Shown piece after piece: positions 1-7,264 of a stretch of DNA of 64,000 nt (the stretch's first letter is position 1; each line of letters begins with the position of its first letter). The stretch is from an uncultured Lactococcus sp. (GTDB lineage Bacteria > Bacillota > Bacilli > Lactobacillales > Streptococcaceae): the NCBI RefSeq assembly GCF_934191625.1, contig NZ_CAKPUG010000002.1, forward strand, positions 322,254 through 386,253, in the 5' to 3' direction. The position numbers were made by a program, and so were the translations under genes. The notes beneath the pieces are model-generated. The model had not been told where the DNA came from. It did not search any database and saw nothing but the letters and a program-made list of their open reading frames with translations.

Positions 1-678
1 GCCTTAAGAATATGCTTACTTTTACTTTTTATAGATATTGTGATTGGCCTTTTAGTTGTGTTCATCACTAATCTTGCTGTTTTACCTATTGGTGGGCTTT
101 GCTTCATAGTGGCCATTTTTTACACTTATGGTCCTTTTGCATTCAGTCGGTTCCCTTTGGGCGAAATTTTAGCTGGCCTTTGCGAGGGCTTTTTCGGTTT
201 TTTTCTTGCTGTATATATAAATTCTTATGATTTAGGTTATTTCTTTATTCAATTTGACGGTTGGAAAATGAATTGGGCTTGGGACTTTTATCAACTCTTA
301 CCGATAATGCTCATCGGTCTGTTATGCTTTTGCCAAAATTTCAATGTTATGCTTTCCGATAACCTTTGTGATTTGGAACAAGATATTCGTAATCATCGTT
401 TTACCTTGCCTTACTACCTTAAAGTCCCTAGAAGTCTCATCCTCTATAAAATCATGTATATCCTTCCTGCAGTGTGCGTTGCCTTAGCGATAATTTTAGG
501 TTTTTTACCTTTATGGTCTATCTTAATGTTGCTCATTCTCTTCGAGCTTATTCCTAATATGAAAAAATTTCTCCAAAAGCAAGTTAAAAGTGAAACTTTC
601 CATTATCAAATCAAGAATTTAATACTTTACAATGGTAGTTTAGCTTTGACCCTGCTGATTGCTATCATGTTTAAATAA
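1..678 (+). CDS. MenA-like UbiA-family prenyltransferase (3' part)
   Basis: C-terminal part of a membrane prenyltransferase of the UbiA superfamily, most like MenA, which attaches the polyprenyl tail to 1,4-dihydroxy-2-naphthoate in menaquinone synthesis. The frame is open to the left edge, so the GTG at 40 is internal and the N-terminus, with the first Asp-rich motif, lies outside the window. The 225 visible residues are mostly hydrophobic helices. Near visible residue 120 is the second Asp-rich motif, NLCDLEQDIRNHRFTLP, which binds the Mg-diphosphate of the prenyl donor in this family. A hairpin terminator follows directly. The family call is firm; MenA rather than another UbiA member is inferred from the motif wording. 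Confidence 0.75.
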   Translation, partial: ALRICLLLLFIDIVIGLLVVFITNLAVLPIGGLCFIVAIFYTYGPFAFSRFPLGEILAGLCEGFFGFFLAVYINSYDLGYFFIQFDGWKMNWAWDFYQLLPIMLIGLLCFCQNFNVMLSDNLCDLEQDIRNHRFTLPYYLKVPRSLILYKIMYILPAVCVALAIILGFLPLWSILMLLILFELIPNMKKFLQKQVKSETFHYQIKNLILYNGSLALTLLIAIMFK

Positions 679-713
679 AAACTCTCCATATTAGTTTGGA
701 GAGTTTTTATTTT
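677..713. terminator. Bidirectional rho-independent terminator
   Basis: The stem ACTCTCCA/TTGGAGAGT has flanking A and T runs on both sides, so it can serve both the prenyltransferase on + and the P-type ATPase on -, whose stop lies about 20 bases to the right. Confidence 0.85.
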
Positions 714-734
714 ATATTTTCTTAAGGTATTTAA

Positions 735-3410
735 TTAACCAATTTTGTTTACTTTAGCTTGTGCTTTTTTCTGACTTACAAATACACGAAGAGCTTTGAT
801 GATTTCCATCAAAAGAACTGCTCCTAAAGCGAGACCCGCAGCAAGCAACCAATAATGCATACTAAAGTTTGCTGGGATACTGAAGAATTCACGTGTGAAA
901 GGTAAAGTAGTCAAACTATAAAGGCCTAAACAGAATACAACAGCACCTAAAACGTATTTATTTGAGAAAAGCCCCAATGAAAGAATAGTTTGAGAGTTTG
1001 AACGTGCTGTAAAAGTTTGTAAGCTACGTGCTAAGATTAAAGTTGTGAAGGCCATTGCCACACCTAACTCAGGTGAAACTTGCATACCAATATACTGTGA
1101 AATAATCGCAGCTACACCAATCAAAACACCACGAATAGCAACGCTGGCCATTAAACCACCTTCGAAGATTCCTTCATCAGAAGGACGTGGCTTTTTCTTC
1201 ATAACATTTGGCTCAGCTTTTTCCATACCCAAGGCAATTGCTGGAACAGAGTCATTGACTAAGTTAATAAAGAGCAACTGTAAGGCTGTAAATGGGCTTG
1301 CCCAGTTCATGACTAAGGCAAATACGATTGTAATAATCGCCCCCAAGTTTCCTGAGAAGAGGTAACCAATGGATTTCTTAATATTATCATAGACTGTACG
1401 TCCAACCGCTACAGCATTGACAATAGAAACAAAGTTATCATCGGTCAAAATCATTGAAGATGCATCTTTAGCAACGTCCGTACCAGAACCCATAGCAATA
1501 CCGATATTGGCTTGTTTCAAGGCTGGCGCATCATTGACCCCATCACCTGTCATCGCTGTAACATGAGCTTTTTTCTGCCATGCACGCACAATACGGATCT
1601 TATTTTCTGGTGAGACACGCGCATAAACTGAAATTTTTGATAAATTATTATCTAACTCTTGCTCTGACATAGCATCTAATTCTTGTCCCGTCACAGCAAT
1701 ATCATTTTCACCAAAAAGACCAATATCTTGACCAATTGCACGTGCCGTTGTTTTATGGTCACCTGTAATCATTACTGTACGGATTCCTGCTTTTTTCGCT
1801 TCTGCGATAGAGTCATATACAGCTTCACGTGGAGGATCAATCATAGCTGTTAAACCAATCAAGATCAGATCACTTTCATCTTCCAAATCCAGAACTTCTT
1901 TGTCTTGTGGCAAAGGTTTATAAGCATATGCCAAAACACGGAGCGCTTTATTACTGAATGCTTCATTTTGTTTTTGGAATTCCGCTTTTAAATCATCGGT
2001 AAAGTCTTGGACTTTACCATTGATAAGAACTTTTGTACAGCGTGCAAACATCACGTCTGGGCCACCCTTTGTCAACATAAGTTTTTCGCCATCAATAAGG
2101 TTAATGGTTGACATCAACTTACGGTCTGAATCAAAGGGAAGTTCTGCTAAACGAGGGTAAGCTTCGCGAAGTTCTTGATAAGGTTTTCCGACTTTGTTGC
2201 TGAAAGCAATAAGTGCAACTTCTGTTGGATCTCCAAGCTCTTGACCTTCTTCATTGATACTCGAATCATTACACAGGACTGCTGCTTCAATCAGTAGCTT
2301 TTCGTCTGCCGTCCAAGTCTCAGGTTGATCAGGGAAACTTTCTTTTTTATCTGTAGGTAAAAAGTAATCGACAACTGTCATTTTGTTTTGTGTCAATGTC
2401 CCTGTTTTATCCGTACAGATGACGCTGGTAGAACCTAAGGTTTCAACGGCAGGTAATTTACGAATGATAGCATGTTGTTTTGCCATTTTGTTCGTTCCTA
2501 CTGAAAGAACAATAGTCACAATCGAAGAAAGGGCCTCTGGAATTGCAGCAACTGCGACAGCAACTGCAAACATAAAGGCATCTAGCATCTTCACTTCAAT
2601 ATTGGCAGCATCGCCAGCAAAGAAGATACGTGCCGCTTGAATTGCAAAGATAGCAACAGAGAGAATCAGTATAGCAATACCAAGTTGTTTACTGAATTTT
2701 TCCAGTTTCTGTTGCAAAGGTGTTTGTTTATCTTCAGCCGTTTCAAGCAGAGTCGCAATCTTACCAATTTCTGTTTGGCTTCCGGTCCCCGTAACAATAA
2801 ACTCCCCACGTCCATATACAGTAAGTGCACCGCTATAGAGCATATTTTTACGGTCACCTAAAGGAAGTTCTCCTTCAAGGGGTTCATCTGTCTTTTCAAC
2901 AGCTTCGGATTCCCCGGTTAACATTCCTTCTTCTACGCGTAAGCTTTTACACGTCAATACACGACCATCAGCCGGGACAAAATCCCCTGCTTCAAGCAAG
3001 ACAAGGTCACCTACAACCAGCTCACGGGCTGGAATTGTAATCTTCTCACCCCCACGTAAAACTTTTGCATGAGGCGCCGAAATTTGTTTCAAAGCATCGA
3101 GTGAACTCTCTGCTTTTTTAGTTTGGATTACTGTCACGATTGAGCTGATAAGTACTACCCCAAGGATAATACAGGCTTCCACCACTTCACCCAACGCAAG
3201 TTGAACAATGGTAACAATTAGCAAGACAACAACCATTGGATCTTTAAAGGTGTCGAGTAATATTTTCCAAGTAGGGACTTTGTCCTTGCTCTTTAGCTCG
3301 TTAAAGCCATCTCGTTCTTGTCTCTCTTTGACTTCTTGCTCCGTTAGACCTTCAACGGTTGTCTGCAATTCTTCAAGGACAAGCTCTGCTTCTTTGTTGT
3401 AGAATTCCAT
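735..3410 (-). CDS. yoaB: P-type cation-transporting ATPase (Ca2+/Mn2+ efflux type)
   Basis: An 891-residue P2A-type ATPase of the plasma membrane. In order it shows an N-terminal cation-ATPase domain, M1-M2, the actuator TGES (about residue 165), M4 with AIPEALS in the ion site, the phosphorylation motif DKTGTLT (about 334), the nucleotide domain, TGDGVNDAPA in the hinge (about 610) and six C-terminal helices. PEAL in M4 is the form known from Listeria LMCA1, a Ca2+ pump with one ion site. The gene lies behind a yybP-ykoY Mn2+ riboswitch, the arrangement known for L. lactis yoaB, which points to Mn2+ as a physiological substrate. The start is supported by AAGGAG 7 bases upstream. It is a single-gene unit. 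Ion preference between Ca2+ and Mn2+ cannot be read from the sequence. Confidence 0.93.
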   Translation of the reverse strand: MEFYNKEAELVLEELQTTVEGLTEQEVKERQERDGFNELKSKDKVPTWKILLDTFKDPMVVVLLIVTIVQLALGEVVEACIILGVVLISSIVTVIQTKKAESSLDALKQISAPHAKVLRGGEKITIPARELVVGDLVLLEAGDFVPADGRVLTCKSLRVEEGMLTGESEAVEKTDEPLEGELPLGDRKNMLYSGALTVYGRGEFIVTGTGSQTEIGKIATLLETAEDKQTPLQQKLEKFSKQLGIAILILSVAIFAIQAARIFFAGDAANIEVKMLDAFMFAVAVAVAAIPEALSSIVTIVLSVGTNKMAKQHAIIRKLPAVETLGSTSVICTDKTGTLTQNKMTVVDYFLPTDKKESFPDQPETWTADEKLLIEAAVLCNDSSINEEGQELGDPTEVALIAFSNKVGKPYQELREAYPRLAELPFDSDRKLMSTINLIDGEKLMLTKGGPDVMFARCTKVLINGKVQDFTDDLKAEFQKQNEAFSNKALRVLAYAYKPLPQDKEVLDLEDESDLILIGLTAMIDPPREAVYDSIAEAKKAGIRTVMITGDHKTTARAIGQDIGLFGENDIAVTGQELDAMSEQELDNNLSKISVYARVSPENKIRIVRAWQKKAHVTAMTGDGVNDAPALKQANIGIAMGSGTDVAKDASSMILTDDNFVSIVNAVAVGRTVYDNIKKSIGYLFSGNLGAIITIVFALVMNWASPFTALQLLFINLVNDSVPAIALGMEKAEPNVMKKKPRPSDEGIFEGGLMASVAIRGVLIGVAAIISQYIGMQVSPELGVAMAFTTLILARSLQTFTARSNSQTILSLGLFSNKYVLGAVVFCLGLYSLTTLPFTREFFSIPANFSMHYWLLAAGLALGAVLLMEIIKALRVFVSQKKAQAKVNKIG

Positions 3411-3555
3411 TTTAGCTCCTTCTCCAATAGTTAAATATGACGCTTGATATCAAAAGCAATATTTTTTGAATCAAAACGAATAAGACGCTGCGACAATCTC
3501 TATAACAATAGATTCCCACCAGAGTGAATATTTTTCAACATTCTCTATGTAGCGT

Positions 3556-3592
3556 ATTAAAAAGACCCCTGCCAAAAAATGGCAAAGGTCTT
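3556..3592 (-). terminator. Riboswitch expression-platform terminator
   Basis: On the minus strand AAGACCTTTGCC pairs over all 12 positions with GGCAGGGGTCTT across a 7-base loop and is followed by a T run. It lies between the Mn2+ aptamer and the ATPase gene, so it is the regulated terminator: Mn2+ binding is expected to allow read-through. Confidence 0.88.
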
Positions 3593-3608
3593 GCTAAACA
3601 TGTCATAT

Positions 3609-3690
3609 CCATGTCAACAAAGCCGGTGAGATTTTCACTCACGGAATGACGACTTTGTTTCGGCTTGCACCGACGCTACTCCCCTTTGGG
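3609..3690 (-). promoter_or_regulatory. yybP-ykoY manganese riboswitch aptamer
   Basis: Minus-strand RNA carries the family's conserved blocks in order: AAAGGGGAGTAGCGTCGG, ACAAAGTCGTCATTCCGTGA, and CTCACCGGCTTTGTTGACAT. These form the two-legged Mn2+ aptamer; the L. lactis yoaB member was one of those solved by crystallography. A terminator follows at 3556-3592 and the target ATPase at 3410. A matching promoter lies just upstream. Confidence 0.95.
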
Positions 3691-3715
3691 AATTCATATT
3701 CATTATTGTTCTTTA

Positions 3716-3744
3716 ATAATAACAAATTCCACCTTTAAATGCAA
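3716..3744 (-). promoter_or_regulatory. Promoter of the riboswitch-ATPase transcript
   Basis: On the minus strand TTGCAT (-35, 3739-3744) and TATTAT (-10, 3716-3721) are separated by 17 bases, with the aptamer starting about 25 bases downstream. Confidence 0.7.
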
Positions 3745-3791
3745 GAAATGGGCTTAAACCATCCTAAAGCTTCATTGTAACCAAAAACTAG

Positions 3792-4130
3792 TTACTCTTC
3801 TCTTTTAATCTTTTCCAGACTTTTCCCTTTAGCAAGTTCATCCACTACCTTATCCATATAACGTAGCTTTTTCATGAAATTATCTGTGATTTCTTCTACA
3901 CGAACACCGCAAATCACTCCCGTAATAAGAGGTGCCTTGTCATTAAAGGGCTGGTTTTCAATCAATTGACCCAAGCTGCCTGTCAGTTGGCTGGGGTTGG
4001 TGTAGCCTGTCAACCAAGTCAAAATCTCATCCAATTCTTCCTTTGTACGTCCTTTTTTCTCTACTTTCGCCAAGTAAAGCGGATAAACGGTCTCAAATTT
4101 CATCTGTTTTACACGTTCAGTGCTTGCCAT
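3792..4130 (-). CDS. DUF2200 family protein
   Basis: A 112-residue small cytosolic protein of the DUF2200 family, function unknown. The characteristic start ERVKQMKFETVYPLYLAK and the block GRTKEELDEILTWLTGY are both present. An open frame extends 20 codons further upstream, but the ATG at 4130 is preferred because the family begins here and GAGG lies 8 bases upstream. The gene sits 61 bases downstream of the ROK kinase on the same strand, so it may be read as the tail of the sugar operon, but nothing ties its function to sugar use. Confidence 0.8.
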   Translation of the reverse strand: MASTERVKQMKFETVYPLYLAKVEKKGRTKEELDEILTWLTGYTNPSQLTGSLGQLIENQPFNDKAPLITGVICGVRVEEITDNFMKKLRYMDKVVDELAKGKSLEKIKREE

Positions 4131-4191
4131 ATTCTTTACCTCTATAAAGCCTTTTCTTTTAAGTATATAGAGCGCCAGTTTTTTTGTCAAA

Positions 4192-5082
4192 TCATCTCTG
4201 AGCTTTTGGGAAAATAGTGTAAAAATTTAAAGCTGCCCCAATCAGATTGGCATTGTTCATATATTGACAACGTTCAACTCTTGGAAGTATATGGGCGATA
4301 TCGTAGCTCTGGAGGCGCTCCAATAATTTTCTTTGGAGGATTTCGGGCAAATCTTCCCGCGCAGACATTCCTCCACCGATGATAATTGTATCTGGGTCAA
4401 GTGAAACTTGGATATTATATAGGTAATCAGAAATAATCTCCAGCATATTTTTGATAAGTGAGGTAGCGTGGGGATTTTTTTGATCCTTTAAGTCAAAAAG
4501 CTCTTTTCCAGAAATTTTCTGTCCTGTCTCTCTATGATAGGCTTCTGCTGCCTTAACCAAGGGCCCTGTTTCGCTAAAAGTTTTCCGTGTTGCATTTTTC
4601 ATTAAACCGAACTCGCCTGCAAAAAGATGCGCACCTTTATAAAGTTTGCGGTTAATGAAGATCGCACCGCCTACTCCTGTGCCTATGACCAAAAAAACGG
4701 CATTCTGGGCTTCTTTTCCTGCACCATAATCCATTTCACAAATCCCTGCACAATTAGCATCATTTTCGATAGCTACCGGCAAGTCAAAGTACTTTTCAAT
4801 TTCATCAAATATGGGACGATTGTGCAGATAAGGTACTGCACTGATTCCTTCAATTCTTCTTAATTTTGTATTTACAGCTCCTGGAGATGATATTGCAATT
4901 CCCTCAATCTTTGGATAATCCTTGATGATGGTGCTCATTTTCTCAGTAAGTTTTTCGAAGCTTTCAGGAGTTTTAAAAGAAGCATTATATAAGATTTCTA
5001 CCCCATTCCATAAACCATATTTTACCGCTGTACCTCCAATATCAAAAACGGCGAGATTCTGTCCTTTATTCTTCATATCCAT
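4192..5082 (-). CDS. ROK-family sugar kinase
   Basis: A kinase of the ROK family, about 296 residues, that phosphorylates a free hexose or beta-glucoside with ATP in the cytosol. It has the N-terminal phosphate loop FDIGGTAVKYG, the catalytic stretch ENDANCAG and the second glycine motif IGTGVGGAIF (about residue 130). The usual ROK zinc motif (GxxGCxE with paired Cys) after the GEFG segment is absent, as in beta-glucoside kinases. Three starts are possible: GTG 5091, ATG 5082, ATG 5076. ATG 5082 is chosen for AGTGAG four bases upstream. All overlap the end of the GH1 gene, so translation is probably coupled. In this operon it likely phosphorylates the free sugar released by GH1 or GH38. Confidence 0.85.
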   Translation of the reverse strand: MDMKNKGQNLAVFDIGGTAVKYGLWNGVEILYNASFKTPESFEKLTEKMSTIIKDYPKIEGIAISSPGAVNTKLRRIEGISAVPYLHNRPIFDEIEKYFDLPVAIENDANCAGICEMDYGAGKEAQNAVFLVIGTGVGGAIFINRKLYKGAHLFAGEFGLMKNATRKTFSETGPLVKAAEAYHRETGQKISGKELFDLKDQKNPHATSLIKNMLEIISDYLYNIQVSLDPDTIIIGGGMSAREDLPEILQRKLLERLQSYDIAHILPRVERCQYMNNANLIGAALNFYTIFPKAQR

Positions 5083-6445
5083 TACGCTCACTTAACTTTT
5101 TATACCAGAGACCACTCTTCTTCACGGTACGTTTATAATCATTATCCAAATCAACTCGATAAAATCCATAACGGTTGCGATAGCCATTCAGCCAAGACCA
5201 ACAATCAATAAAAGTCCAAGTGTGATAACCAAAGCAATTACTTCCATCTTCAATCGCTTGATAAAGGTAATCGAGATGATCTTTCATAAACTCAATACGA
5301 TAATCATCTTGAATCATACCTGAATCATCCATAAAGCGTTCTTCGTCAGCTACGCCCATTCCATTTTCACTTACAAACCATGGAAGATTATGGTAGTCCT
5401 TTTTCATCATCATCGCTACGTCATAGATGGCTTGCGGGTAGATCTCCCAGCCACGATAAGGATTTATTATCTTATCTGGCCAATCATAAGGTTGGTAAAA
5501 ATCATCTAACGTTTTTGCTGGGATACTCGCGTCCTCAGGAGCTTGCACACGACTTGGCTGGTAATAATTTAAACCAATAAAGTCAACCGTGTTTTCTGAA
5601 ATATCTTTTTTATCTTCTGGTAAGACTTCAGGTAGGAGTTGATGTACACTGAGGAGTTCAACCAAATCGGGATTGTGTTCTCCAAGTACTGCAGGATCAA
5701 GAAAGCTTTTTATGTTAAGTAAATCAGCTGCTTTTTTAGCTTCTAAGTCTGCTGCTGACTGACTCCGTGCATAGCTCGGGGACACGTTGAGGATAATACC
5801 AATCGAGCCTTGTGGCATAAGTTTTCTAAAGGTTTGAACAGCTTTTACATGTGCCATTAAGGTATGATAAGCCACTTGAACAGCTTTTTTGATATCTACA
5901 ATTGCGGGATAATGAAAACCTTGTAAATAGCCACATTCCACATGAACCATTGGTTCATTGAAAGTGGTCCAATCCTGGACTAAATCACCAAAGCATTCAA
6001 AAGCTGTTTGGGCATAAACACGAAAAGCCTCAACGGATTCTCGTGTTTCCCAGCCACCCTTTTCCATCAGCCACATGGGCATATCAAAATGAAAAAGGTT
6101 AATAATCGGTTTAACACCATTTTCCTTCATCTTTGTAAAATAATCTCTGTAGAAAGCCACTGCTTGAGGGTTGAGTGTTTTGCCGTCAGGAAGTAACCGC
6201 GTCCATTGGATAGAAGTACGAATCGAATTAAGCCCGATAGCTTTCATCCGTTGGCAATCCTCTACGTAATCTTCGTAAAGATTAGAAGTTATTTCTGGGC
6301 CTTGTTTTTCATTAAATCTTTCAGGGTTTTCTTTAAACCAGTAATCCCATGTAGATGCAGATTTTCCCTCTTTTAGAGAATAACCTTCTGTTTGTGGACC
6401 AGATAAGGCTGAGCCCCATAAAAATCCTTCAGGAAATTTTTTCAT
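5066..6445 (-). CDS. GH1 family glycoside hydrolase
   Basis: A 459-residue cytosolic beta-glycosidase of family GH1. The family start FPEGFLWGSALSGPQTEG is present, as are the acid/base TFNEP (about residue 163) and the nucleophile SENGM (about 360). 6-phospho-beta-glycosidases bind the substrate phosphate with Ser, Lys and Tyr spaced as S-x6-K-x-Y near the C-terminus. Here the loop reads SWLNGYRNRY, so Ser and Tyr are kept but the Lys is Asn. The enzyme may therefore prefer an unphosphorylated or unusual substrate, in keeping with the adjoining ROK kinase. It is cotranscribed with the PTS, GH38 and RpiR genes. GH1 membership is certain; the substrate is open. Confidence 0.93.
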   Translation of the reverse strand: MKKFPEGFLWGSALSGPQTEGYSLKEGKSASTWDYWFKENPERFNEKQGPEITSNLYEDYVEDCQRMKAIGLNSIRTSIQWTRLLPDGKTLNPQAVAFYRDYFTKMKENGVKPIINLFHFDMPMWLMEKGGWETRESVEAFRVYAQTAFECFGDLVQDWTTFNEPMVHVECGYLQGFHYPAIVDIKKAVQVAYHTLMAHVKAVQTFRKLMPQGSIGIILNVSPSYARSQSAADLEAKKAADLLNIKSFLDPAVLGEHNPDLVELLSVHQLLPEVLPEDKKDISENTVDFIGLNYYQPSRVQAPEDASIPAKTLDDFYQPYDWPDKIINPYRGWEIYPQAIYDVAMMMKKDYHNLPWFVSENGMGVADEERFMDDSGMIQDDYRIEFMKDHLDYLYQAIEDGSNCFGYHTWTFIDCWSWLNGYRNRYGFYRVDLDNDYKRTVKKSGLWYKKLSERNGYEE

Positions 6446-6457
6446 GTTTAAACCTTC

Positions 6458-7255
6458 TTATTTTTTATTTTTATGTAAAATTTCTTCAGATTTGATCCAT
6501 TTCTTTACAGAATCAGAAAAGAGATGAAGATAGCGTTCGTAAAGTATATCTAATTGAATCAAAATCGGAATTTGTGGTGAGATATTACCGATAGATTCTT
6601 CATGTGTCAATCCCGCTGAAATCAGTGTAATATCTGCTTGTTTGATCAAGTCAGAATTAGGATTAGAAGTAATCAGTGCTATCGGAATATTTTTTTCCTT
6701 TGTTATGGTCATCGCTTCAAGAAGGTTGGTGTCTATTCCTCTCAAGGATGCCACGAGTATCATTTCACCTTCACGAGCAAATTCTGCCGACATCAAGATT
6801 GACTTTTCCTCTGAAATGACACGGACATACTTGCCAAAACGTGAAAATTTGAATGAAAAATCAGCTCCTGTATAACTGTTAAAGCCTTTTCCAAAAAAAT
6901 GAATGATGTTATGATTTTTTATTAAAGCACACAGTTTGTCCACTTCCACTTCCGAATAAGCATTGTCACTACGTGTGGCTAAAGCGTGGTAAATAGCTGT
7001 CACTGCTGATGAAATCGATGGCTCTTCTTCTTTATCCAAGGAAAGATTGTACAAAAACATTAATTCCTTATAATTATCCAACCCAATCTTTTTACAAAAG
7101 CGGGTAATTGATGCCTTAGATACCGCCAGTGTTTGCGCCAATTTGTCTATATTTAGAGGTGCCTTTTTACTGATAAAATAGTTGGCGATGATCTCCTCAA
7201 CATAGGTTAATTCCAAACGGTGCGATTCAATTAATATGAAAATATCTTCTTTCAT
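6458..7255 (-). CDS. MurR/RpiR family transcriptional regulator
   Basis: A 265-residue regulator with an N-terminal winged HTH (residues about 5-75, with LAVSKASITRFCKKIGL as the recognition part) and a C-terminal SIS sugar-phosphate-binding domain (about 105-240, with HFFGKGFNSYTG). RpiR proteins usually respond to a phosphosugar intermediate of the pathway they sit in. It lies mid-operon between GH38 and GH1 with gaps of 9 and 12 bases, so it is probably the local regulator of this operon. The operator would be near 11945-11994, ahead of EIIBC. Confidence 0.9.
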   Translation of the reverse strand: MKEDIFILIESHRLELTYVEEIIANYFISKKAPLNIDKLAQTLAVSKASITRFCKKIGLDNYKELMFLYNLSLDKEEEPSISSAVTAIYHALATRSDNAYSEVEVDKLCALIKNHNIIHFFGKGFNSYTGADFSFKFSRFGKYVRVISEEKSILMSAEFAREGEMILVASLRGIDTNLLEAMTITKEKNIPIALITSNPNSDLIKQADITLISAGLTHEESIGNISPQIPILIQLDILYERYLHLFSDSVKKWIKSEEILHKNKK

Positions 7256-7264
7256 GATTTTTCC

